Origin: Vibrio methylphosphonaticus
GTDB taxonomy: Bacteria; Pseudomonadota; Gammaproteobacteria; Enterobacterales; Vibrionaceae
Length of the DNA stretch: 64,000 nucleotides
Assembly: GCF_023634655.1 (NCBI RefSeq)
Contig: NZ_JAMKMS010000009.1
Location: 62,001-126,000, forward strand
Direction of reading: 5' to 3'
This document shows positions 44,162 to 53,302 of this stretch, in pieces. Both the position numbers and the translations under genes were made by a program. The notes beneath the pieces were generated by a model. It had not been told where the DNA came from, searched no databases, and saw only the letters and a list, made by a program, of their open reading frames with translations. Position 1 is the first letter of the stretch. Every line of letters starts with the position of its first letter.

Positions 44162-44961
44162 TGAAAGTTGCTTTGGTGTCTCTGGATCAAGTGTGGGAAG
44201 ACAAAACAGCCAATAAGTTTCATTGTGAACGAATTTCTTATGAGATTAAGCAAACCTGTCCGGATGTAGATCTGATCATTTACCCAGAGCTAACGTTAAC
44301 AGGCTTTTCTATTGATAATCCCGCATTGCCAGAGTTGGTCGATGGAGCATCTGAAGCAGAGGTGTTTTTCTCTGGCTTAAGTAAGCGAACTAATACAGAA
44401 CACTTATATGGCTTCCTTGCAAAAGGGAAGGACGGAAGTGTTACGAACAGGCTTCAAGCTATAGGCTCCGAAGGTCACTTACTTGGGCACTATGATAAAA
44501 TACATACATTTTCCTATGCAGGAGAGAGTGAGTATATAAGAAAAGGTAAGGCCTTAAAGGTATTTGATATCGGGGGAATCTCTATTGGCGCGACAATTTG
44601 CTTTGATCTCCGCTTCCCCGAAATCTACCAAGCGTATCGACATCAATCGACAGCGATTGTAAACATTGCTAACTGGCCTTCAACCAGGACAAATCAGTGG
44701 TTGGCGTTGTTACAAGCTAGAGCGATAGAGACTCAAGGTTTTGTGATTGGTGTTAATCGTACAGGGGAGGATGGAAAAGGTTTGAAGTATGAACGATCTT
44801 CAGCCATTTTTGATCCTCAAGGAGATAGAGTCACGTCTGCACACTCTACAGATGAATGGGAATTATTTGAAATTGACCTGGAAACCGTGAAAGTTATAAG
44901 GAAAAATTTCCCATTCATTGATGATAGGCAGCAAGACATTTATAGAAAGTTTGATAGGTAG
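44161..44961 (+). CDS. Nitrilase/carbon-nitrogen hydrolase family protein
   Basis: 266 residues with the Glu-Lys-Cys triad of nitrilases: YPELTLTGF (Glu, about 41), YDKIHTFSYAGE (Lys, about 113) and GATICFDLRFPE (Cys, about 144). By family it hydrolyses amides or carbamoyl groups, or transfers acyl groups. The GTG start overlaps the previous stop. Its location with an aminotransferase and a dehydrogenase in a sugar locus implies a modifying role in making the nonulosonate's substituent; the substrate is unknown. Confidence 0.85.
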   Translation: MKVALVSLDQVWEDKTANKFHCERISYEIKQTCPDVDLIIYPELTLTGFSIDNPALPELVDGASEAEVFFSGLSKRTNTEHLYGFLAKGKDGSVTNRLQAIGSEGHLLGHYDKIHTFSYAGESEYIRKGKALKVFDIGGISIGATICFDLRFPEIYQAYRHQSTAIVNIANWPSTRTNQWLALLQARAIETQGFVIGVNRTGEDGKGLKYERSSAIFDPQGDRVTSAHSTDEWELFEIDLETVKVIRKNFPFIDDRQQDIYRKFDR

Positions 44962-44965
44962 CAGG

Positions 44966-45736
44966 ATGGCTGAATTGCTTACAAAAAAAAAGATAGTAGT
45001 TGTTGGTGCTGGTGGCCTTTTAGGAGCTCAGGTAGTCAAAGGAATCTTGAAATCTGGTGGTGAGGTGATAGCCCTTGATATTAATGTCGCAGCTATGAAG
45101 GAAAGGTTTGTAAGCGTAGGCATTGCAATTTCAGAAGAAAACATTCATACAGAAGAACTCAACATTAATGATAGTAGGATGCTATCAGAGTTTTGGGAAA
45201 ATGTGGAAAACGTTTCTGGAGCAGTTAACTGCACATATCCTAGGAATGCCACCTATGGTGGGAATTTTTTTGACGTTACCTTAGATAGCTTCAATGAAAA
45301 TATAAACCTTCATTTGGGCTCGGCATTTCTTTTTTCTCAACAATGTGCCAAGTACTTTATGAGAAATGATAGCTCATTCGCTCTCGTGAATGTATCGTCG
45401 GTTTATGGTGTAATTGCACCAAAGTTCGAAATATATGATGGTACATCGATGACTATGCCTGTTGAGTATGCAGTAATAAAGTCAGCCATATTGCATTTAA
45501 ATAAGTATATATGTGCCTACGTGAAAAATAGCAAGTTTAGAATAAATAGTATTAGTCCTGGAGGGCTAATAGATTCACAACCAGAAGAATTTATACAAGC
45601 TTATAAAGAACAAACAAATGGCACTGGAATGTTAAAAGCGGAAGATATGGTAGAATCGGTAATATACTTACTATCCGATTCTTCTAAATATGTTACAGGT
45701 CAGAATATAGTGATTGATGATGGCTTTACTATTTAA
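44966..45736 (+). CDS. Short-chain dehydrogenase, PtmA-like
   Basis: 256 residues from an ATG at 44966 preceded by AGGTAG. Cofactor motif VVVGAGGLLGAQVV (about 11-24), catalytic Ser in NVSSVYGVIAP, Tyr/Lys in YAVIKSAILHL, and the SDR tail YVTGQNIVIDDGFTI. PtmA homologues accompany legionaminic genes in Campylobacter. It may reduce or oxidise the side chain. The extra in-frame ATG at 44918 lies inside the preceding gene. Confidence 0.85.
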   Translation: MAELLTKKKIVVVGAGGLLGAQVVKGILKSGGEVIALDINVAAMKERFVSVGIAISEENIHTEELNINDSRMLSEFWENVENVSGAVNCTYPRNATYGGNFFDVTLDSFNENINLHLGSAFLFSQQCAKYFMRNDSSFALVNVSSVYGVIAPKFEIYDGTSMTMPVEYAVIKSAILHLNKYICAYVKNSKFRINSISPGGLIDSQPEEFIQAYKEQTNGTGMLKAEDMVESVIYLLSDSSKYVTGQNIVIDDGFTI

Positions 45737-45763
45737 TTATTTATTTCTAGGGTTATACATTAC

Positions 45764-46906
45764 GTGAGTAAATTTAAGTTTTGGTATGTGAGTATTGTTA
45801 GAGTCTCTGAGAGAGAGTATTTTAGCTTCGGAATAAAAAAGCTAGCAGACTTAGGATTTTCCGTACATATAGTCGACATTAGTGAAATAGAATGGAATTC
45901 ATCTGATGGTATATCTAGTATTATAACACCAGAGAATGTAGAACGCTCTATATGCCATACCGTCAATGACTATGAGGAGCTAATGCACAATGTTGATGAA
46001 AATGACATCATAGTTTTCAATGGTAATGCCAAGGTCAAGTTGCATAAACTCGCAATGAATAACTCTAACTTAGTCGGAATTCAATTGATGGGGGCTCAAC
46101 CAGCCTCAACTATAGAAAAAAAATCTATTCTAGACCGAATTTCTGGTAAGTCGATTAAAAGTATAGCTGCTCAACTATTCAAGGTTTGGACCTATAGAAG
46201 ACCAAAATATAACTATGATTTTGTTCAGTCTGGAGGAATAAAGGCTAAGGATAACTATTTAGGTGTGGGGGCTAAAACTGATATTATTCAAGGGCAGTCT
46301 TTTGATGGGTTTTCAGCATTTCATCAAGTAACTGAAAATAAGGATAATTCAACACCTTATATTCTTCTAATAGATCAGTGTTTACCATTCCATAGTGACA
46401 ATGAAAAGATGGGCTATAATATTGAAAGTAAAGCAGATGGATACTTTGCTCGACTTGAAGCATTTTTAGTCCGAGTTGAAAATAAATTTGGTCTTCGTGT
46501 TTTGATCTCTCCGCATCCTCGAATGAAAGATCACCTAGCATACAAAAAATATATTGGTAAACGAGCTATTTTTGATAAAACTACTAACCAGCTCGTTCAT
46601 GATTGCGCGTGGTGTTTGACACATTATAGTACTGCTCTTAATTATGCTGTAATCTACAATAAACCAGTGATAATGTTAGATGATGAAATATTGATTGATA
46701 GAGAGAGGTGGATGCTAAAAAGTTATGCTCACGCTCTTGGCTGTGAGATTATCTCCACGGAAGAAAAGTTTGATAAAAATCACACCATATCAATTTCAAA
46801 AGATAAATATAGAATGCTATATCAAGATTACATTAACTCTATTGATTCTATAGATAAAGATAATATAGATGTATTACTCGAATATGTACAAAGCAAAAGA
46901 CGATGA
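45764..46906 (+). CDS. Putative glycosyltransferase (GT-B like), candidate nonulosonate transferase
   Basis: 380 residues from a GTG. I do not recognise a named family. The C-terminal half has a GT-B look: ILLIDQCLPFH, VLISPHPRMKDHL (a HP-R motif common in sialyl-/polysialyl-type and CDP-glycerol-type transferases), and THYSTALNYAVIYNKPVIML (a sugar-nucleotide grip often seen as HxSTxxxxA). Placed immediately after the CMP-NulO genes and before the flippase, it may add the nonulosonate. Codon use is very AT-rich. Confidence 0.55.
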   Translation: MSKFKFWYVSIVRVSEREYFSFGIKKLADLGFSVHIVDISEIEWNSSDGISSIITPENVERSICHTVNDYEELMHNVDENDIIVFNGNAKVKLHKLAMNNSNLVGIQLMGAQPASTIEKKSILDRISGKSIKSIAAQLFKVWTYRRPKYNYDFVQSGGIKAKDNYLGVGAKTDIIQGQSFDGFSAFHQVTENKDNSTPYILLIDQCLPFHSDNEKMGYNIESKADGYFARLEAFLVRVENKFGLRVLISPHPRMKDHLAYKKYIGKRAIFDKTTNQLVHDCAWCLTHYSTALNYAVIYNKPVIMLDDEILIDRERWMLKSYAHALGCEIISTEEKFDKNHTISISKDKYRMLYQDYINSIDSIDKDNIDVLLEYVQSKRR

Positions 46907-46923
46907 GAATTAGGTAGGTCACT

Positions 46924-48423
46924 TTGAACATTCATAGCATTTCTAGTCGTTTTGTCATTACATTTATTGCCAATATAATTAAAGCAATCACTTCTTTTAG
47001 TGTAGGAGTGATTTTGGCGAAAAGTATGGGGAGTGAGGTTTTTGGTCAGTATAGTTTTCTTCTAGCTAGTTTTATCGCATCAATATCTCTATTTGATCTA
47101 GGAACATCCAGTGCTTTTTATACCTTTATTTCTAAAGGGAAAAGGTCGCATATCTTCTTTAAATATTATGCTTCTTTGATTTGTTTTCAGTATGTAATAT
47201 TTTTACTTTTATTATTTATTTTTGTGCCAGATAATATAATTGAAAGGTTTCTTTTTACAGATGAAAAAGCCATTCTTATTACATCTTTTACTGCTGTTTT
47301 TTTTCAATATCACTTGTGGAATGCGTTCAGTCAAGTTGCTGAGTCATTTAGAGAGACGATTTACGTACAAAAAATTAATGTTGTTATTTCTTTGGTGATG
47401 ATGTCAGTAGTATATACTTTGGCTAGCAACGGGCAAGCTAAGCCAATGTTAGTTTTTGCTTCTACCATACTTGTTTATTTTTTTGCGTACATATTTCTGG
47501 CTTTTTTTCTTAAAAAAAATATCAGTTCATTTTTGGATAAAAATCTTCAATATAATATCAATCAATTTAGAAATGAGTTTATGACATATTGTAAACCTTT
47601 GATTGTTTTCTCAATATTCAACTTCCTATATCAATTCTTAGATGCTTGGTTCTTGCAAGAGTATAACGGTGTTGAACAACAAGCTTTTTTTTCAGTGGCC
47701 AGTAAAATTGCGGCGATAAGTATATTATTTTCCGCTTCGCTTTCTAAAGTGATATGGAAGGAAATCGCAGAAGCAGAAGGGAATAATGATAAGGTTAAAG
47801 TAAATGAACTATTTTTCAATGCAACTAAAACAATATATTTATCTTCGTTATGTATTGCGGCATATTTGATGCCTTGGTCTGACGTGATTATAACTAAATT
47901 GATTGGGCTTGATTATTCTGATGCGATAATACCGTTTTCTATTATGCTGTTTTTTCCTATTCATCAAAGTTTGGGACAATTGGTCGGTGTAATGTTCTAT
48001 GCAATGTCAGAAACAAAAGTTTACATGAAGATTGGTATTGCCGGAATGATGATTAGTATTATCGTTTCATATGGATTAATATCTAGCGGAATATTCCCTT
48101 CAGGATCAATAGCATTATCCTTAAAAATGGTCTTGGTTCAGATTATCATGGTTAATGTTGGCTTATGGTTCATAAATAGAATTCAAGAGACAGAGTATAG
48201 ATTCTGGTATCAAATATATTCATTGGTAGTGATGGTTGCATTTTCATTCGGTCTTAAAAAGGCTTCGGTTACAATGTCTGATAATTTACTTTATCAAGGT
48301 CTGAATTTTTCTATTATGTATTCTATTTTTATCTTTGTATTTTGTGTTGCTTACATGAGAATAGAATGTGGTGTGAATATTCTATCAATGATTAATAAAA
48401 GATTTAAAAAAATTAGAGGTTAA
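46924..48423 (+). CDS. wzx: Wzx-type lipid-linked oligosaccharide flippase
   Basis: 499 residues with about 12-14 hydrophobic segments (for example ISRFVITFIANIIKAITSFS, ILVYFFAYIFLAFFL), typical of polysaccharide-transport MATE/Wzx proteins: starts ISSRFVITFIANI and has the SxxDLGxxxA-like segment SLFDLGTSSAFYTF. It moves undecaprenyl-linked repeat units across the inner membrane. TTG start with AGGTAGG upstream. Very AT-rich, as flippases of O-antigen clusters often are. Confidence 0.9.
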   Translation: MNIHSISSRFVITFIANIIKAITSFSVGVILAKSMGSEVFGQYSFLLASFIASISLFDLGTSSAFYTFISKGKRSHIFFKYYASLICFQYVIFLLLLFIFVPDNIIERFLFTDEKAILITSFTAVFFQYHLWNAFSQVAESFRETIYVQKINVVISLVMMSVVYTLASNGQAKPMLVFASTILVYFFAYIFLAFFLKKNISSFLDKNLQYNINQFRNEFMTYCKPLIVFSIFNFLYQFLDAWFLQEYNGVEQQAFFSVASKIAAISILFSASLSKVIWKEIAEAEGNNDKVKVNELFFNATKTIYLSSLCIAAYLMPWSDVIITKLIGLDYSDAIIPFSIMLFFPIHQSLGQLVGVMFYAMSETKVYMKIGIAGMMISIIVSYGLISSGIFPSGSIALSLKMVLVQIIMVNVGLWFINRIQETEYRFWYQIYSLVVMVAFSFGLKKASVTMSDNLLYQGLNFSIMYSIFIFVFCVAYMRIECGVNILSMINKRFKKIRG

Positions 48424-48426
48424 TGA

Positions 48427-49107
48427 GTGAACGAATTTCAGGATGATTACCGAATGCATCGCCGCGAAGAAGTCGTCGGCTTTCTACCAAAAAATTACAA
48501 AAGAGTTCTAGAAATTGGCTGTGGTAGTGCCATTTTTAGGAAAAATCTCGATACTAATATCGAATATTGGGGAGTTGAACCAGATTCGGCATCAATAGAA
48601 TTAGCGAAAGAGAGCCTTGTTAACCAGCAAGATCGTTTCATTAATGGTTTTTACGATGAAGTATGTGAAGGAATACCTGATAAACACTTTGATTTGATTG
48701 TCTGCAATGATGTGATTGAGCATATATACGATCATAATGGCTTTATTGAATCATTGAAAACGAAGCTTGCCCCTGATGGTGTTATTGCTGGTTCCATTCC
48801 CAATGTTCGATATTTAGATAATTTAAAAGGGCTTTTGCTCAATAAAGATTGGAAGTATCAAGATTTTGGAGTTCTAGACAGGACTCACGTACGTTTTTTT
48901 ACCGAAAAAAGTTTAAAGAGGACGTTTGCAGATCTTGAGTTTGAGATTGAGGATATGCGCGGAATTAATTCTATTGTGAATTCAAATTCGCATGCTAAGC
49001 GTTGGATTAAGTCGATTGTTTATTGGCCCTTTTTTCTTATGCTAGGGGGGGATACTCGTTATCTTCAGTTTGGCTTTCGTCTAAAACCCAAAGCATCTAA
49101 GGATTGA
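48427..49107 (+). CDS. Class I SAM-dependent methyltransferase
   Basis: 226 residues with VLEIGCGSAIFRKNL (about 22-36), the SAM-binding motif I, and FDLIVCNDVIEHIYD (about 78-92). Probably methylates a sugar or a glycan terminus. It starts at a GTG close behind wzx with GAGG upstream. The acceptor cannot be determined. Confidence 0.82.
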   Translation: MNEFQDDYRMHRREEVVGFLPKNYKRVLEIGCGSAIFRKNLDTNIEYWGVEPDSASIELAKESLVNQQDRFINGFYDEVCEGIPDKHFDLIVCNDVIEHIYDHNGFIESLKTKLAPDGVIAGSIPNVRYLDNLKGLLLNKDWKYQDFGVLDRTHVRFFTEKSLKRTFADLEFEIEDMRGINSIVNSNSHAKRWIKSIVYWPFFLMLGGDTRYLQFGFRLKPKASKD

Positions 49108-49110
49108 TTA

Positions 49111-50049
49111 GTGAAATTAGCAGTAATCATGTCTACTTATAATGGAAGTAAGTATATTTCAGAGCAGTTAGATAGTATCCTTAGTTGCAACTGGCCAGGA
49201 AAGAAAATTATCTATATTAGAGATGATGGTTCATCGGATGCAACAGCAGCTATCTTATTGGATTATGCAAGAAGATATCCCGAGAATATCAAAGTAGAGC
49301 TTGGCCAAAATCTCGGGCCAGCGCTTAGTTTTTTAACTAAGCTTACCGAAATTGATGGATACGATTACTACTGTTTTGCTGATCAAGATGATGTGTGGTT
49401 AGAAGACAAGCTACTAAAAGCAGAGTCTTGCCTCAGCTCATTGAATGAGCGAGGCACACCAGCTTTGTATTGTAGTCGTCTTCAAAATGTCGATCACGAA
49501 TTGAAATTTCTGTCGATGAGTCCCAAGTTAGGAGAGCTTGATCTGCCTAATACACTCTGTGAAGCATCAGTTGCAGGGTGTACAATGTTCTTCAATGAAA
49601 GGTTAAAACACTTTGTATCCATGAGTTTACCTGTTGTACAAAAGTATGGCGTTATGATGCATGATACTTGGATTGTCTATATAGCTGGAATTACGGGGAA
49701 TATTATTGCGGATGAACACTCTTATATTCTTTATCGGCAACATGAAAATAATGTCGTTGGAGCGAAGCGTAGTCTTTTTAAAAAAATAACAAGCATCAGG
49801 AAGAACATAAATGCCTCTATTTATCAAAATTCAATAATTGACGAGGCAGTTAAGTTAGAAAAATTAAGTTTTTTTGATGATTATGAAAGCTCTCGTGCAA
49901 TAGTTAGTAAAATGCGATTGCTCGACTCTGATATATTGACAAGAATTAAAATATCATTGTGGGGACCTTTCTATCGAAAAACCTTCTTTTCAAACTTTAC
50001 GTTTAAATTTATGGTTATTTTAGGTTTGTACAAGAAACACATTAAGTAA
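49111..50049 (+). CDS. Family 2 glycosyltransferase
   Basis: 312 residues, GT-A fold: LAVIMSTYNGSKYISEQLDSI at the start, DDGSSDATAAIL, and the DXD-like site CFADQDDVWLEDK. Acts on the cytoplasmic face with an unknown sugar donor (rhamnosyltransferase-like in style: the AGCTMFFNERL segment). The GTG start follows the methyltransferase by 3 bases. Confidence 0.85.
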   Translation: MKLAVIMSTYNGSKYISEQLDSILSCNWPGKKIIYIRDDGSSDATAAILLDYARRYPENIKVELGQNLGPALSFLTKLTEIDGYDYYCFADQDDVWLEDKLLKAESCLSSLNERGTPALYCSRLQNVDHELKFLSMSPKLGELDLPNTLCEASVAGCTMFFNERLKHFVSMSLPVVQKYGVMMHDTWIVYIAGITGNIIADEHSYILYRQHENNVVGAKRSLFKKITSIRKNINASIYQNSIIDEAVKLEKLSFFDDYESSRAIVSKMRLLDSDILTRIKISLWGPFYRKTFFSNFTFKFMVILGLYKKHIK

Positions 50050-50070
50050 TTATATCTATTTGGAGTTTAT

Positions 50071-50841
50071 ATGAAAGTCGTATTACTTGCTGGTGGCTTT
50101 GGCACTCGATTAAGTGAAGAAACAGATATCCGCCCAAAGCCGATGGTTGAAATCGGTGGAAAGCCAATATTATGGCATATAATGAAAATGTATTCTCAGC
50201 ATGGGTTTAACGACTTCGTTATTCTGTTGGGCTATAAAGGCTATTACATCAAAGAATACTTCGCTAATTACTTTTTGCATCAAAGCGATGTTACGATTGA
50301 TCTTTCTACAAATGAGATGCAGATTCATAAAAACACCTCGGAACCTTGGAAGGTAACGCTTCTGGATACTGGCCTGCATACTATGACAGGTGGTCGTATT
50401 AAACGAGCACAAGATGTTATCGGTAATGAACCGTTTATGCTGACTTATGGCGATGGTGTGTCGGATGTCGATATCACGAAGTTGGTTGAATTTCATAAAT
50501 CTCATGGTAAGTCTATTTCGATGACGTCAGTCCAGCCAGATGGTCGTTTTGGTGCTTTGGAGATTAATAATTCAGTAGTAGAAAATTTTGCTGAAAAACC
50601 AAAGGGCGATGGTTCATGGATTAATGGGGGCTTTTTCGTGTGTAACCCCAATGTTTTTGATTACATCACCGGTGGTGATAGCACTGTATTTGAGCAAGAA
50701 CCGCTACAGAAATTGGCGCAAGATAAAGAGTTAATGGCGTTTAAACATGAGGGATTCTGGAAGTGTATGGACTCTCTGAATGATAAACAAAAACTCAATG
50801 AAATGTTTGAGAGCAACCAAGCTAAATGGAAAACATGGTAA
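50071..50841 (+). CDS. rfbF: Glucose-1-phosphate cytidylyltransferase
   Basis: 256 residues. MKVVLLAGGFGTRLSEETDI and RPKPMVEIGGKPILWHIMK are the RfbF/DdhA hallmark. It makes CDP-glucose, the first step of CDP-linked 6-deoxyhexoses. GGAG precedes the ATG. The end overlaps the rfbG start (TAATG). Confidence 0.95.
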   Translation: MKVVLLAGGFGTRLSEETDIRPKPMVEIGGKPILWHIMKMYSQHGFNDFVILLGYKGYYIKEYFANYFLHQSDVTIDLSTNEMQIHKNTSEPWKVTLLDTGLHTMTGGRIKRAQDVIGNEPFMLTYGDGVSDVDITKLVEFHKSHGKSISMTSVQPDGRFGALEINNSVVENFAEKPKGDGSWINGGFFVCNPNVFDYITGGDSTVFEQEPLQKLAQDKELMAFKHEGFWKCMDSLNDKQKLNEMFESNQAKWKTW

Positions 50842-51947
50842 TGACAATGTTTGCAGATATTTATAGAGATAAGAAAGTCCTTGTTACAGGGCATACTGGT
50901 TTCAAAGGTACTTGGCTGACTGCGTGGCTTTTGAAGTTAGGCGCTAAAGTCTGTGGAGTGTCCAAGGATATCCCAACAGATCCTTCAATGTTCCAGGAGT
51001 TGAAACTTGATCAAAAAATCGAGCACCATATTGCGGATGTCCGCGATCTGGAGACTTTAAAATCTATCTTGATAGAGTTTCAGCCTGATTTTGTCTTCCA
51101 TCTCGCGGCACAGCCTATTGTTTCTCTTTCTTACAGCGATCCTCTAGAGACAATTACATCAAATGTAGTTGGTACAGCGAATGTTCTCGAAGTGCTTAGA
51201 CAATATAACGAACGTTGTAACGCAGTTATTATTACGAGTGATAAGTGCTATGAAAATGTTGAGTGGGTCTGGGGTTATAAAGAAACGGATCATCTTGGTG
51301 GAAAAGATATTTACAGTGGTTCGAAAGGTGCCGCTGAAGTCATCTTTCATGCTTATCAAAACTCATTTTTCTCAAGCCCTGATAGCAAAGTTCGGTTAGC
51401 AACTGGCCGTGCCGGTAATGTGATCGGTGGTGGTGATTGGGCAGCAGATCGGATCGTCGCTGATTGTATGAAAGCGTGGAGTGAAAAGCGCTTGGTTGAG
51501 ATCAGGTGCCCTAATGCGACCCGTCCGTGGCAACATGTTTTGGAACCGTTAAGTGGTTATTTGGCTTTAGGGCAGGCGCTAGATAATGATGTTAAACATC
51601 ATGGAGAACAGTACAACTTTGGTCCAAAATCAGAGCAAAATCATACTGTTGTGGATTTGCTTTCTGATCTGAGTGCATTCTGGAATTTTGATGGCCAAGA
51701 AAAAGCGTACCAAGTCACTGATAACATTCCTTTTCATGAAGCGGGGTTGTTAAAGCTCAATTGTGATAAGGCATTGTTTCACCTTCATTGGGAGGCAAAT
51801 CTTAACTATAAGCAGTGTATCAAATTTGTTAGTGAGTGGTATTTTAAGTTCTATGAAGGTACTGCTGATATGATGGCGTTCACTGAACAACAAATTGATG
51901 AGTACCAGCAGTCTGCGACTGATCAAGCGTTATCATGGAGTAAGTAG
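50841..51947 (+). CDS. rfbG: CDP-glucose 4,6-dehydratase
   Basis: 368 residues from the ATG at 50841 (others at 50826 or 50835 are in frame). VLVTGHTGFKGTWLTAWL binds NAD; YSGSKGAAEVIFHAY contains the Tyr-Lys pair. It makes CDP-4-keto-6-deoxyglucose. No ddhC (E3/LkbC-type 3-dehydratase) follows, so a 6-deoxy (not 3,6-dideoxy) end product is expected. Confidence 0.94.
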   Translation: MTMFADIYRDKKVLVTGHTGFKGTWLTAWLLKLGAKVCGVSKDIPTDPSMFQELKLDQKIEHHIADVRDLETLKSILIEFQPDFVFHLAAQPIVSLSYSDPLETITSNVVGTANVLEVLRQYNERCNAVIITSDKCYENVEWVWGYKETDHLGGKDIYSGSKGAAEVIFHAYQNSFFSSPDSKVRLATGRAGNVIGGGDWAADRIVADCMKAWSEKRLVEIRCPNATRPWQHVLEPLSGYLALGQALDNDVKHHGEQYNFGPKSEQNHTVVDLLSDLSAFWNFDGQEKAYQVTDNIPFHEAGLLKLNCDKALFHLHWEANLNYKQCIKFVSEWYFKFYEGTADMMAFTEQQIDEYQQSATDQALSWSK

Positions 51948-52385
51948 ATGATTGATGGTGTCGTTTATACTCCCTTATTACGAATTGAGCACCCTAAAGG
52001 AGATATTCTTCGAGGTCTTAAAGTTTCCGAACCGAGCTTTACTTCTTTTGGGGAAGCTTACTTTAGTAGTATCACTAATGGTGAAATTAAAGGGTGGAAG
52101 AAGCATCGTGAGATGGTGCTTAATTTAATAGTTCCGGTTGGGTCTATTAAATTTGTCATTTATGACGACCGACCTAACTCCGGGACTCATGGGCAATTTA
52201 GTCACTTTATCCTTAATCCAGATAACTACGGTAGGTTAACGGTACCTCAAGGTGTTTGGTTGGCATTTCAAGGTGTAGGCACTGATCTTAACTTACTTCT
52301 TAACATTGCGAGTATTGAGCACGCCCCTGAAGAAAGCATTAGCCAGCAGATTGATAGCATAGAATATGATTGGAGTTGTGAATGA
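51948..52385 (+). CDS. Sugar 3,5-epimerase-like cupin acting on a CDP-sugar
   Basis: 145 residues with an RmlC-like cupin pattern: PKGDILRGLKVSEPSF, EMVLNLIVPVGSIKFVIYDD, and VPQGVWLAFQGVG. Located directly after rfbFG, it most likely epimerises the CDP-4-keto sugar. It is shorter than RfbC (184) and lacks the HYQ active-site triplet, so it is a distinct subfamily. It overlaps the next gene by 4 bases. Confidence 0.75.
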   Translation: MIDGVVYTPLLRIEHPKGDILRGLKVSEPSFTSFGEAYFSSITNGEIKGWKKHREMVLNLIVPVGSIKFVIYDDRPNSGTHGQFSHFILNPDNYGRLTVPQGVWLAFQGVGTDLNLLLNIASIEHAPEESISQQIDSIEYDWSCE

Positions 52386-53302
52386 AGATTCTCATCACTG
52401 GTGGCCTTGGAAATTTAGGCAGCTGGCTAACCAAGCATTTTCTTGATGATCACCAGGTTAGCGTGCTGTCGAGAAATGAATCGTTCAGTATTACACATCC
52501 TAATTATAACTTTATTAAAGCCGATCTTACCGATTTAGAGTTACTTCGTAACGCGATTGATTGTTACTATGATGTTTGTATTCATACTGCAAGCTTTAAC
52601 GAACACTTCAAGGAAAACTATGCAAAGGATGCTTTGTTAATCAACGCTCTGGGTACGGATAATTTATGCCAAGCATTAAACCGCCACGGGGTTGGGCAGT
52701 TAATTTATTTCAGTACATTCCATGTATATGGTGCGAGTGATGGTTTCGTGGACGAAAAAAGTGAGGTAAGGCCTGCGAATGATTATGGTCTTACTCATTA
52801 CTTTGCTGAAAAATATATTGAGAAACACCAAAGAGTTTCTGGTCTTAATTATGTGATTTTGAGGCTAACAAATAGTTACGGGTGTCCGAGCATAATCGGT
52901 ACTAATAAATGGTACCTGGTCCTTAATGATCTTTGTCGACAAGCATTCCAAACAAGTAAAATTGTGCTGCTAGGTAACGGGCTTGCGCGTAGGGATTTCA
53001 TTTGGATGGGTGATGTAACTAGAGTGGTTGATAAGTTAATCCACAGTGCTGTCCGAAATGAAGTTTTAAACCTATCATCTGGCATTACATTATCAGTACT
53101 CGATTTGGCAAGTCGAGTTCGCCGTCAATTAGGAGTAAATAACATCGATCTCGAAGTTAACCATTCCGACACTACACGGCCAATGCCTTTGACGGTATCT
53201 AATGATAAGCTTATGTCTTTCATTGACTATTCATTTGAGGATAAAGTTGATGAAGAAATTATAAGTATCCTATCACTGCTGAGAGCAAATAATGCGTACT
53301 AA
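52382..53302 (+). CDS. NAD-dependent epimerase/dehydratase, probable CDP-sugar reductase
   Basis: 306 residues: ITGGLGNLGSWLTKHF at the start, FSTFHVYGAS and the pair Tyr/Lys in YGLTHYFAEKYIEK. Probably the 4-keto reductase finishing the CDP-deoxyhexose begun by rfbF/rfbG and the cupin epimerase. It overlaps both neighbours. Specificity not determined. Confidence 0.8.
   Translation: MKILITGGLGNLGSWLTKHFLDDHQVSVLSRNESFSITHPNYNFIKADLTDLELLRNAIDCYYDVCIHTASFNEHFKENYAKDALLINALGTDNLCQALNRHGVGQLIYFSTFHVYGASDGFVDEKSEVRPANDYGLTHYFAEKYIEKHQRVSGLNYVILRLTNSYGCPSIIGTNKWYLVLNDLCRQAFQTSKIVLLGNGLARRDFIWMGDVTRVVDKLIHSAVRNEVLNLSSGITLSVLDLASRVRRQLGVNNIDLEVNHSDTTRPMPLTVSNDKLMSFIDYSFEDKVDEEIISILSLLRANNAY

Noticed and set aside
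50826..50840. Longer start of rfbG (MENMVM...)
   Set aside because: Lies inside rfbF. The overlapping TAATG start at 50841 is the simpler coupling.
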